A stretch of 60,000 nt of DNA from assembly GCF_030272615.1 (NCBI RefSeq), contig NC_081408.1, positions 621,176,476 to 621,236,475 on the forward strand, written 5' to 3'. This stretch comes from Cryptomeria japonica. Taxonomy: Eukaryota > Streptophyta > Pinopsida > Cupressales > Cupressaceae. Positions 46,522-60,000 of this stretch are shown here, piece after piece (the stretch's first letter is position 1; each line of letters opens with the position of its first letter). A model generated the notes under the pieces. It was not told the origin of the DNA. It did no database searches and saw only the letters and a program-made list of their open reading frames with translations. Made by a program: the position numbers and the translations under genes.

Positions 46522-49059
46522 TACTTAGATTTGTTTGTCACCATGAATTGTCTTTTCCTTATTATATTTAATTTGTTTATGACTCTATTATTAATGAGTT
46601 AATGGAAGCATCTTAAAACTAATCTATTTTAATATTTTCTATTCAAAATTATCAAGGATATATAGTAAAGTGTAAGTTGTTTCTTTTTACCATATACTTA
46701 AGGGTATAAAGTACATAATATAAATAATTATTTAATCATTCATTCTTTGCACATTTCAAATGTGGATTCTTCATTTTTTTTTTTCTTAATATAAGATCTT
46801 TAATTATAATTTCACACTAAAGTTAGTCCTATTATGAATCGATAACAACAATAATTATTTTTTATTTCATGTCAATATGACTTTTTCATTTTTTCAACTA
46901 TTTTCACTTAAATATTTATATCAATCCTTAGGACCTTTGAATGACCACCCTCTTGTGCCCTTCACAAATTAAAAAATAGAATACAATATATCTTTATTAA
47001 TAATCGACACATTCAATGATTGTTATTGAGCATTACAATATTCATCTAATGTAAAATTTGAATCCATTCATCAAAAAATGTTTGAAAGTTTAGTTAATGT
47101 TATAGAAAATATTGAGTAGTTTGTATATCCTCATCAATATACACTTTTAAATAAAGAAAAATGAGATGTTTTAAATCATTCCTATCACTTTCACATCTAT
47201 TTTTGAGTTGTCTTATTCTTGGACTATTCCACAACAATGTGACCCAGTTTTCAACATAAGTGAGATAGTCAAATTCAAAACCTTAATCAGATTTTTACTT
47301 TTTGTCGCTCATAAAAAAACAAATTGCTAACAATTTCAAGATAATGCAAACCTAAGATCTCTTGTCTACATTCTAAATATATTAATAATTTAAAAATTTA
47401 TCTTACTTTTTAAAATTTATTAATATTTTTAATTTATATTACTTATAAATTAGAGTATTATTATGTCATAATGTATAATTTTATTTATATATCCAATGTT
47501 TTTTTTTTGTTGAAACAAGGTAATCAATATAGCGAGTGTGCATATTTTAAGACTTTTATTTCTACATTTTTTCATTTTTTCTATGTGTCAAACATATACC
47601 TTTATATTTGATAAAAGACCTATGTTCATACAAAAAAAGGAAATAAATATATAATTAAATAAAATATATTATGTATTATACTTTTTAGAGAGTTTATCTT
47701 GAGGGTTATGATCATACAAAATATCATGTCATGGTGGTTCCATTTGATAGTACAAACCTTAATTCAAAGTAGAAATTTCACCCAAAAATTGTATTAGTAG
47801 AAAGAGGAGGGTACCATAACTACCTTCATTCAAAGGCACCTTATTTTCAAGGTACTTTATTTTGAAGAACGTTCTTAAGGAATCTTGAAAAATATAACAT
47901 TTAAAAGTGAAAAAATGGCCTTATGTGAATCCCCCCACCTTATTCAAACCTTACTTACACATGTCAAATTTTTTTCTTTCAAATCAGGGTACCTTCATTC
48001 AAAGGTGCTTAGCTCACTCTTTATTTTCCAAAACTCCTTTTTGTGCTCCATCCCACTAGTGGTACACATTATTGTGGGATCACCATGTTATCAATTTTGA
48101 AGTGAAGGAAACCTTTCACAAATATAGGTCCTAATAATTGAAGTCCAATTAACTCTACTTGTCTAGTGCAGTTCCTCATTTTTTGTTCATCTATCCTCAT
48201 AGATTCATTGACTACCTCAATATTTGCACTTCAATACTAAATAATCATTCTCAAGCAAGTTGGGATCAATGTCAATGTCCTTAGGATTGAACTTAAAATT
48301 TAAGCATTCAAATTCAAATTCAAATTATTACTCCTATCCTTTCCTTATAGTAGTTATGAGTTGACTTGGTATATATTTGTTTGAGATATTACTAAATATT
48401 GATATTGAAAGATATTCAATGTATAATTAACGGGTATGTGAGTACAAGAAGGAATCATTATCACACACTTTAATCTATAGGGAGAAAAATAATCAAAATA
48501 TTGTATTTGACCATTCACTCAAAATTACAAACTCAATCCAAATACAAGGTTGAACTATGGGAATTTGATCTTAAAGATTTGATAGCCTTTACAAAGGTAT
48601 TTTTAAATATGAGTGTCTTGAATAGCTCTAGATAATAGATGTAAGGGTGAAGTAGTTTTCATTGAGTCTACATTTTGTCAAATTGATCTTATGTTTTACA
48701 TATAATTATTGCATTTGAGATCAATTTTGTATGCTCAAGGTTTAAATACAACATAATCAAAAGTGGTCCATGGTGAATTCTAAGTCTATTCTAACACAGC
48801 TAATTCACCAATCAAAAGAAATACTTGTTCTTATACAACAACTAAATTTTATGCAATATCAATATTATCTTTTTGTTATTATACTAAAAACTTAATATCC
48901 CTAATATTAAAAATTATATTTTAATTTATCAATCCAACTACTTATTTAAATCTAAATTACTTGTATATAATAATTATTTATATTTATTTAATTAAATTAA
49001 ATCACTCGTATAAAATAATTTATTTCTTATTAATTTAGTAGTGCCAATCTATACTCAAC
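46522..49059. other. Non-coding AT-rich stretch
   Basis: No supported gene or element. CTACCTTCATTCAAAGGCACC-type words recur near 47823, 47990 and (reverse) 50226, hinting at a low-copy local repeat. Confidence 0.3.
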
Positions 49060-49640
49060 CCTCTTATCTAATCACTGAGATATGGATGAATTTAATTAAT
49101 ATTTTATTCTAGATAATTTGATATTTTGATATGGAGTGGTTTGTTTCTTTTCAATATGACAAGAAAATTTGCATGGTTATCTTGTGGTTTAATAAGATGT
49201 TTCAAGGCTAAATATAGACGAATTTAATAATTGTGAAGACAAAAAGTGAAGATGGAAACAATAGATAAATAAAAAAAAGAAAACATATACAGAAGATTGA
49301 CACATTGTTTATAGTGGTTTGGAAAAATGCCTACATCCACATTCAAGAGCAAGGGAAATTTTATTAATCTTAGTAAAAAGTAATAAATTATCAGCAATAG
49401 CTGAATATTATATAACCGTGAGAAGCCTTCAAGCTAGAAGGTCAACAGTCACACTTGGAGGGAAAACGGTTGGGCTTCACACTATCAACAAATTGGAGTA
49501 GATTTTAAATTAAAAAAATAGTCTAAGTTGGCTTTCTATCATCCGTTTGGGACATCAACACTAAAATACTTAATCTTGGCACATCACGACTTGCGACGTC
49601 ACAGTGCATCGATGAAATTCAACAAGTTCTTAAATAAAGA
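49060..49640 (+). repeat. R1 dispersed repeat, copy 2 (interrupted)
   Basis: 49070-49200 matches other copies (CTCTTATCTAATCACTGAGA, AGATAATTTGATATTTTGAT) and 49530-49640 matches the later part (ATCCGTTTGGGAC). Between them, about 49215-49510, lies sequence absent from the other copies with a GTGGTTTGGAAAAATGCCTA word typical of LTR fragments. Confidence 0.6.
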
Positions 49641-51024
49641 AATATATCAATTGTAATTATGTATACATTTTATGGATTAGTCTAGGCTAATTTTAAAAGA
49701 GTAAATGAATCTTTCTCAATCTTATCTGCCTTAGTTTTCCATATATGCATTTATTTATGATTACATCTAATTTTCAAATTTTCAAATTTGAATTATTTGA
49801 ATTATTTGAATTCTTGTCCATGAAAATTTATTGATAGATCATTATTTTAGAGTTTAATGTTTGTTTCCATCAACCTAACTTATATCTATATTACTCATCC
49901 CTACATGATATCCACTTTCAATATTGATTCAAAAGGAAAATTTTGGAAATGCCCATTTTTAGTGGTGATTGCCCCTTGAAATCTAATGTGTCCATTTTTG
50001 CACATAGTATTTGTGATTCGGTTCTTGATGTACAATGATTACAAACACTTTATTATTTCATTATACTAACTTATATTATCCTTAGGATTTATTATTTTCC
50101 CTTCATACTCACAATGATGTGTCCCACTTAAAATCTTAAGATGCCAAAAATTGTAGAGCACCTTCAAATGAACAAATATCTTTGAAGAAAGTACTTTCTA
50201 TTAAAGACCTACATCACTATGACCCTTGAATGAAGGTGGATACCTTTGAATAAAGATATTTTATTTTTATTTTCAAGTCTTAATGATGTCATCATCCCTT
50301 TGTTCACCTAAATTTTGATTGAAGCGAGGGTTAGACTGTCAATTTTTTTGTTTCTAGGACCCTTAAAACCATTTTCTAGTTGGATGTCTATTCTTGGACA
50401 CATATTTTACTAGTTAGGTTCTCTTGGGCGACCCTAAATATAAATAAATTACCTTGACCTTAGGACATCATGAGTGACCTCATTTAAATATGGGATGACC
50501 TTACGAAATCTTTCTTGACATTGGCTAGTGAAAGGGGTGACCCTTGGATAATGATTACTTCCTATACATTTCCAAGAAAAGTTCTTGAAGGCAGTTTCCC
50601 CTAGGGTTTTAACTTGGTTGTGTTGCTCTAATTTTACATGGCACTTTAGGTACTTAGTGAGTTATCAACCTTCCTTTTGTCCTTCCTTGGTGCTTTAGGG
50701 AAAAACTCTCTCAACTTTGCACTTCTAATTCTTGCTTTAATGAATTTCATTTGCATTCACTATTTTGTCTTCTTGTGGGAGAGTTGGAGAAGCATTTAGA
50801 AGCTTTGTAGACTTCATATTTCAATTAGTTTTATCCTCATAAGAGTTGGTAGGCATCCCACCCACGTTGAGGTGACATGGTTTGTCCATTAGTAGACATC
50901 TTGTGGTGTGTATAATACATATGATAGATTATATGACATATAAGATTAGGTAAGAGGGAGGTTGCATTCAAATATTAACCATTAATATAACACACATTCA
51001 CACTTATCATGTAGAATATAAAAG
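49641..51024. other. Non-coding stretch
   Basis: No supported gene. Short ORFs only. Confidence 0.3.
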
Positions 51025-52922
<1,898 letters not shown>

Positions 52923-53577
52923 ATCTTTATGTTTGAACATTTTGACATCTTCCTAAATTTCCTCCTCGAGTCTGTTTATGAAATAATTGGTGAAGAATCA
53001 TTTTTTAAGTCTTTAATTTGGCTGGTAAGTTTTTCAAGTTTAGTTTGGTAGTCATGTGCATAACCACGTTGCTGCAGTTCTATCAAATCTCCCATAGGTA
53101 ATATCTTCATAGGCATTATGGTCAAAGTGAACTAAATGAAGCTCTATAAATGATCCAGGTGGATCCAGAAGGCCTAAAATTTAATTTAAATTTTAGAGTC
53201 TTAAAATCTCACAAAATTGGCATCATCTCGAAGGTCTCGTCGCCACGATTCCAATGGCGTTCGTTTCATCGAAAACAGAGTTTGTATGCAGAAGTTATGG
53301 CTGGTAAAAGTTACCCACGAAAAGGGTTGACTAAATGACATCAGCGCTTCGTACAGATGACTGGCATGCTGACTGTGCAGTTTAACTAATCAGAGCACGA
53401 CATGTAACAGTTCGAGGTGATGGCGTGGCATATTGGAGGAACACATGGCTCTAATGAGGCTTTGACATGTGTCAAGTCATTTGCTAATGAGAAGGCGCCA
53501 TGTGGTATCTCTATTTATTACATCCGCCTGGCAAGTTTACATGAGGCAAAAGTTGTTCAAAGGGGGGTCGAACCCAT
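52923..53577. other. Unclassified, moderately GC stretch
   Basis: Contains CGAAAACAGAGTTTGTATGC (near 53270), a word I associate with plant retroelement leaders, but no domain or boundary. No gene supported. Confidence 0.3.
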
Positions 53578-53748
53578 GGGACGCGTCTATTCTGGCTCCA
53601 AAACGGTTGTACGGATTGACTAACACGCGTGTTAGTCTCACGTTTGAAACCATCGATTTCGCAATAAACGGTTGCAATTGACTAACACGTCTCTATCACG
53701 TTGTACGAAAGGTTTGTTTTGGAGCCAAAATAGCTTCAAGCGAACCCA
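53578..53748. mobile_element. Small inverted-repeat (MITE-like) element
   Basis: CTATTCTGGCTCCAAAAC (53587-53604) pairs with the reverse complement of GTTTTGGAGCCAAAATAG (about 53717-53734). The outer GGG...CCC ends make an element of about 170 bp. The flanks share CGAACCCAT. No coding capacity. Confidence 0.5.
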
Positions 53749-53970
53749 TGAACCCCTCATTTTTTGTATCATTACCTTATTCGTAAAGAATACACAGTAG
53801 CATTTGAAATTTTGAGTGGCCACTATTATATTTGTTAAATCATAGTTCGAAAGGATTTCTTGAAAAAAGAAAAGTTGACCAAAATCATATGCCATACCTT
53901 TGTGGTGTATGTTATTTTAATGTTTGTTTAGCCAACAGTTTTATTTAAATAAGGGATTATTGTTAGAACC

Positions 53971-54450
53971 AACCCCAACATGATATAACAACTTTTATCA
54001 TTTGTTAAGCCCGAAAACAAATAAGGGCAAAAGGGGTTATTTTGGGGTTTTTCTTCCAGTTTAGAATTTTTTATGTATTTAAAGGTGGGTATGGCTTTTG
54101 TGAATTCATTTCGGAAGGAGGAATTTTGTAAAGTTATTCAGGTGATCTCAAGTGAAGAGAAAATTATGAAGCAAAGAGGAAATTGTGAGAGAGACTTTTG
54201 TAAGCACAAAGACAAGAGACTATGAAGGAAGTTTAAAGCTTGGATGTTGTAACAAGGTGCATTTTTGCCTAGCAGCATTAATAAAGTAGTCCCCAAATTG
54301 AGAAGTGGACCCGAAGACGTAGTCTTAATTGGACGAACTCCGTTATAAAATCTTTGTTTGTGTCTCTTCCATCTCTTCATGTTCTCTTTTTGATTTTTCG
54401 CATTTCCTTTCAGTTTTTAAGTTCTCTCTTTAATGTTATTAAACACATAG
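53971..54450 (+). repeat. LTR (solo or partial) on the + strand
   Basis: Starts TGTTAGAACCAACCCC. It contains a TATA box (TATTTAAAGG at about 54077) and the R/U5-like block GTGGACCCGAAGACGTAGTC followed by CTCCGTTATAAAATC and a pyrimidine-rich end, a pattern common in plant copia LTRs. The 3' boundary is approximate and no PBS or internal domain follows. Confidence 0.55.
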
Positions 54451-54729
54451 TTGTTTAATTGTGTTTAAATGCATAACTCAGTTTTAGTAATCTCAACGGT
54501 TGAAATACATTACCACACATTACTGTTGTGATTGAAAATTAAATTTGTAATTGGATTAAGTTTTTGGAAAAATTTAACGTCCTAGTTTATAGATCAATAA
54601 ATGTAGTCCAATAGGTTTACAATTGGCTTTCTTATAGCATTGAACCACAAAATTGGTTCTTTCTTCAAGTTGAATGAGAAAATAGGAAGCAAGTCCCCAT
54701 GGGAGTAGAGTATTATCGAGAGTAAAATA

Positions 54730-55740
54730 TGTTATGATTCCCAAAGATACTGAGAGGGGGGGCTGAATAAGTATCTGACTGGTAAAAGAATTTTCTTGAA
54801 TTGTAACATGAAAAGCATTTCAGATCTGTGTACCGGTAAACAAAAATTAATGCAGTAAATAAGAACAACAACCACAACATGAAAAGTACACCATAACACA
54901 ATATTTTTAACAATGAAACCCGGTGTGGGAAAAACCTCGGTGGGATTTGTGACCCACAATATTTGCTTACTGGCCAATAAGAGAATATTACTGTTTACAA
55001 CGGGGGCCTGCACTTGCAGGAAAGCCAAGTGCCTAGATCTCACTGCTCAGTTACAAAATGAAGTCTCATTGACTTACAAAATTGGATTATACAAATCCAA
55101 TGTCATGTATTGCTTCAGATGAGCATCTACTATGCCAGATTCAGTACCGGTTTAAGCTCTACAATATACATACCTGCCTTACAATTCGCATATTAGGTCT
55201 ACATTAATCCTTCCATACTTCGCATCCTAAATGATCTACAATGATCTCATACTTATATGAGTCATATTACAATCCTCCATGTCGGCTTACAAAAGATTTA
55301 ACAATTAAATACAAAGTATAATTACACAAAATTCCTATCGGCCATGGTGCCGGTGAACTGTGTGCCAGTGTAGGGTCTGTCGATGTCATTGCCTTTCGGT
55401 ATCGTATGATTGCAAGGTTGTCATCAATGACAATACCTTCAATCACCTATAATTCTCATTGGAGTGTGCATTTGCCAACATTCTCCCCCTTTGACATTGA
55501 TGGCAACACTCATGAGAAAAATCAAAACTGTATATCCAAAATGTTATCCAAAAATGATTTGCCAAAATTGTCTTACTAAAACTGTGTAAACTCTATGTGC
55601 TCCCCCTGAGCAGATGATCTCATTCTTCTGATCATTTTTCATCATGGTGCCTCGAGACTGTGCCATAACACTTGCTAGGCCAATTCATCAACCTTTGTGC
55701 AATCTTTGTTTCCTTTTTTTTTTGGTTAACATATGTTGTT
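54730..55740 (-). mobile_element. Copia 3' end on the - strand: LTR plus internal sequence
   Basis: The LTR spans 54730-55480 (751 bp, TGTT...AACA when read on the - strand), with the CCCCCCCTCTCAGTATC tract near its 3' end as in other copia LTRs. Directly outside is the purine tract AAAGGGGGAGAA (- strand, 55481-55492), then internal sequence with TGCTCCCCCTGAGCAGATGA on the + strand. No pol domain remains; the rest is lost. Confidence 0.65.
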
Positions 55741-56196
55741 GATAGGCCAACTCACCAAATTGGCAATATTATCTTAATCACAATAACAACCATAGTCTGC
55801 CAAAGATGGGAATAATGATCATTAATGGTGGTTTTCTCCAAATCTAAATGTAGGCAAGGGTAGGAATATAGAATACAATAAAAGGCCCTAGAGGGATTGT
55901 TTGATTTGTGAGCCCACAAATATATTGATCTAAATGAATAGACTATAGTACAAATAACTTCTAATTTTTATCTACTTATCAATGTATTACAAGTTATAAA
56001 TATCTAATGGATTCTTAGGGATGGGTTGAAAAAACACCTGAGGTCTTTTGACATACCTAAGAGTATGCGAAATAACAATACTATATGTAGAGGATATTTG
56101 ATTACATAGTTCTAGAGGGAATCCGTTCACCTTTCACTGAAATCTAATTGGGAATTCAACTCGACCTATAACAATAATAATTTTTTGATACTACGA
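55741..56196. other. Non-coding stretch
   Basis: Nothing recognised. Confidence 0.3.
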
Positions 56197-57410
56197 AGCC
56201 CTCAATATAGGATTTATACCAAAAAGATTAAAAAACTATGAGCAAGAAAAAAAGGACAAAAACTTAGTGCTGCTACTTTTGTAAACACTTTTTGATCACT
56301 AGGAACCCAGGAGGGCAAGTTGAGATCATATGGTGGACACTCTTTTAGGACCTAAATAGAGTATACTGAAATAGACATGGCCTTGGAAAGACTTTTTGTA
56401 CTAGATAATGCAATCCTTCCTATAATAGGCAAGACAAGTAATAGAAATATAGAGAATATATGTTGTATCTGAAAATATTAGAAAAATATTACTACATTGA
56501 AATAACATATTGACATGTTACAATATATTACTAGTCCCTTTGAGGGGGAAACTATAGAGAAATATTTAATAAAACATTACTCAAGGTTGATCCGTTTTAC
56601 TATCAAACCCTTTTTCTATGCTACTTCCACCCAAAGGAACTACTACGTCTCAAGTATGTGGGATAACCTAATTTGGCAAAAAGGATTAATTACAAAGCAT
56701 ATATATTTTATGCTTTTATTAATAAATTGAGGTTAATACATAATCAATGAGTAAGAACAAGTCATGATTATAGGTCCTAATAGGTCATTTATGAGTTCAA
56801 ATTTTTTGCCTCCAATAATTCTCTTAATATCATAAATTCAATCTAAACAAGTGCCACATAGTGGCGAGTACTTGCCTCTTGATTTGTAATTGAAATACTA
56901 ATTTTTGTTATAGTTATTGAATTTTTTTATTAATTTTATAACTAATATAGTGTTGGACTATGATAAATTACAATTTTTTTGGTAGATAACCTTCTTGCTA
57001 TGTGAGGATCAAATATTTGGTTGTTCAATGTCATTTTATTAGTGAGTAGGTATATATTAGTGATTATTTTACAAATCGTAAAAGTCCTATAGCGTTTATA
57101 TGGTGCAAGCATCCAATAGTTTTACTATTAGATGCATGAGTTGTATTTTTTATGTCTATTATCAACTCTATCATAGTACATGCAAAGTTTGGACCACTTT
57201 AGATCATTGTTGTGTGACACGAGGGTTTCTCTTAGTGCAACATTAATGTGGCTATAATTATAAAATATTTGGTGAATAGCACATTAACAACTATATTTGA
57301 ATTGTGCTATGTGGAGGTTGTACACTATAGTGTATAGATGAAGACTTTATGATCTTTGGTGTCCAAATGCCTACATTTCAGCAAATGCAACAACAAAGTG
57401 ACTTATATTT

Positions 57411-57476
<66 letters not shown>

Positions 57477-58482
57477 TATTTGACTATTAATAATTTAATT
57501 CCTAGAGGAATCTAACTAAAACTAATTCCTCATAAGTTTGTTGTAGAGATATGATACCAAGTAATGGTAGGAGGGACAATCAAAATAAAGCATTTGATCC
57601 TCGTCCTCTTAGACAAATAGTGAAGTAAGGGAACCTTGATTATAGGATCATTGGTTCAATGGGTGAAAAGCCTTGAACGGGAGCACAAAATACCATATTT
57701 CATTTGTTGTTTAGGTCTATAGTAAAAATACTCTTACTAGCTTGGTCAAGAGAAAAGAGAAAGTTAAAGATTATGTTACATCTAACCATTGGTTTCTACA
57801 GTCTACAGTTAATCCATGGAAAGTGGACGAGAAAAGGATAAACAAGATATGAATAGGGAAGGAAGTTAGACATTAGGACAAGATAATTGAGGGAGTTTTA
57901 AAAATGTATATTGCTACTAATCTATTTTGGATTTTATTATCATAGATAGTAGACATATAAATATAAGAGGTTAAAATAGTTATAACACTTGAGATATTTG
58001 AAGGGAAAAGTGTTTACAAAGATAATACTAGTATGAAGATACTAATCAATAGGAAGTATAGATAGGTTGGGATGAAGGAGAAATTAAATATTTTAATGAG
58101 GCAATGTTGTGGGTTGTTTAGAAAGATTGTTTAATATCATATTAAATTAGATAAATTATTATGTTTAAATTAAATAAGAAATACAAATTAAAAATAATAA
58201 TTTATTTTTATGTAATTAAATAATGAAAAGCTACAGATAAATAAATATTAATACTATTAATTTGTTTTAAATTATTAATTTTTTTAAAAATAAATTGTTA
58301 GAAAAGTCCATAATATTTATCCTTCTTCTATTTGTTTACTTTCATATTAAATTTAATAAATTATTATGTTTAAATTAAATAAAAGATTAAATTAATATGG
58401 ATAGTTATTTTTTTGCCAAAAAAATATTATTGAAATTTAGTTTATTTTGATTATAAATTAAAGAACATTTTAAATATAATAC

Positions 58483-58526
<44 letters not shown>

Positions 58527-60000
58527 AATCTGTTCATAGGTTAACTTAAAAGAACTACCTATTACAACAAATAATGAAGTTAAAATTTAAGCACTTATTT
58601 TAGATTCAGCTGTGTATAAGTTTTTTAGAAACTCAAATTAAAGAAGGTAAATAATTTTAACATGCGTGGTGATTCTGAAAAACCTGAGATTATGGGTTGT
58701 TCCGAGAAACCCGCCTATAAGAGGCAAAATGATATTAGCCAATAGTTTGCAACAAAAATATTTTTTGTAAATTATAATGTTAACAAATGTACATCTATAC
58801 TATAAAATAAATTAAAAAATTTTAAAGAAAGAAAAATAATTGCTTTTCATTGATTTAAATGTTTTTTTTTAATAACCATATAAGCACAACAAATGAATTT
58901 TCATGACAATAGTATTGCCTAATGGCAAGTAATAATAAGGAGTTCACCTAGCAAAACTTGATCCTAGTAATTTGATAACTTCACCAAGGATAATTTAAAA
59001 TATCACCATCCTTATAGGCATTTAGATGCTAGATATCAGGACAAAGCAGCTTTTAGGAATTTAGATTTTGCGAAGCCACTCTCATGAGTTACAAATCATT
59101 TCCACACTTAAGATCATTTTTTCTCACTTGGGATCAAGTATATACATTAATATTTTAACATGAAAATTCTAATTGCTAAATGTTTTCTCATATACACATG
59201 AACAAGTATATATATCTTAAATATATCTATCTAACAAAATGCCACTTGAGAGATATCAATTTGGAACTATATTATTTACTCAAAAGTCAATTTTGTTTTA
59301 GTTTAATACTATTCTATTTAAGTTAATTCATATAGTCATAAACGTTGTGCTACTTATTTTAAAAATATTAAATATCAATATTTTGACATGTTATTGACTC
59401 TTAAATTCAAGGTAAAAATAAAGAAGTTTGGTTAATATGCTCATGCCATTACACTCTCCTTATTGTCATTGTAGAATGCCTCTCGACATTAACAAAGATA
59501 TAAAAAGTAGTGATCCCTGATGTAGAAGTTTGTCCCTCAAACCTCTTATCTAGATCAATGAGATAGTAATTTAATTAATATTATACCATATGCAGAATTG
59601 GATATGGAGTGTTTATTTCTTTTCAATATGATAAGAAAAAGAATTGGGTGATTGACAAGTCTGCTTTAATAAATTAACGAGATATAAATTAATTTAATTT
59701 CTATTTTATTATAGATAATTTGATATTTTGATATGACAAGAAAATGCATTGCATGGTTGACTTTTGGTCTAATAAAAGATTTCATGTAGTTAATATAAAA
59801 AAAAATTCAATTTCCATATGTGAAGTTGGCATTTGCGTCTTGCTTAAACAATGGCACACGAAGAGGAGTCACGCAAGGATTGGAGAAGAAATTAGTTTAA
59901 ATTAGTCTTAGGTGTACTTGTACTGGCTCTCTGTTATCCATTTGGGACGTCCAACACTGAGGTATTAACTCCGTACAACAAGATCTGAACGTCATAGTAA
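56197..60000 (+). repeat. R1 dispersed repeat, copy 4, with 2 kb insertion, cut by window end
   Basis: 56197-56850 and 58930-60000 align in order with 51025-51915 and 51925-52560. The intervening 56851-58929 is absent from copy 3 and includes (TA)n tracts at 57416-57474 and 58494-58524 but no recognised domain. The last matching block, TTTGGGACGTCCAAC (59941 on), continues past the window. Confidence 0.7.

Overview
The window reads as nuclear DNA of a seed plant, probably one with a large, slowly purged genome such as a gymnosperm. It is AT-rich, has no intact host gene that I can recognise, and consists largely of old, nested plant transposable elements (Ty3/gypsy Tat-type, several Ty1/copia, a plant L1-type LINE with its own RNase H, and DNA transposons) separated by AT-rich sequence with microsatellites and diverged repeats. 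The organism assignment is inference; family assignments rest on motifs read by eye.

Region 1 (1-20970) is a nest. A LINE (14895-about 20000, + strand) is abutted mid-ORF1 by the 3' LTR of a copia element (13704-14894, + strand). That copia is cut just before its polypurine tract by a Tat-lineage gypsy element on the - strand (1-13686, 3' LTR beyond the left edge). The gypsy element has a 5' LTR, a tRNA-Arg-like primer binding site, a 2.2 kb leader, gag, protease with a G-patch domain, reverse transcriptase, a dual RNase H and integrase. Past pol it carries an antisense plant-mobile-domain ORF. Nearly all internal stops are C-to-T type changes at CAG or CGA codons, as expected from decay of methylated DNA.

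Region 2 (20970-28400) is mostly non-coding: a 21-22 bp minisatellite, a (GA)n tract, a retroposon-like 3' end and a first copy of a dispersed repeat called R1 here, itself carrying a fold-back insertion.

Region 3 (about 28400-46521) is an old copia element on the - strand that was split by a 10.9 kb DNA transposon (29466-40353). The transposon is the highlight. It has imperfect terminal inverted repeats starting GGGT and a 4-bp CAAT duplication, and removing it restores the copia reading frame exactly at the RT/RNase H junction. Inside are two convergent genes. One (30538-33526, +) encodes a DDD-type transposase with a spliced C-terminal exon, resembling the Sola superfamily. The other (36768-34402, -) is an unrecognised gene of eight exons whose introns are all phase 0, with a polyproline/coiled-coil first exon and a recently tandem-duplicated 72-bp exon. 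GGGCCC-centred palindromes cluster near the right end.

Region 4 (46522-60000) is AT-rich. It holds three further R1 copies in the same orientation, two of them inside larger related segments, a small inverted-repeat element, one + strand LTR, one - strand copia LTR with internal sequence, and long (TA)n tracts.
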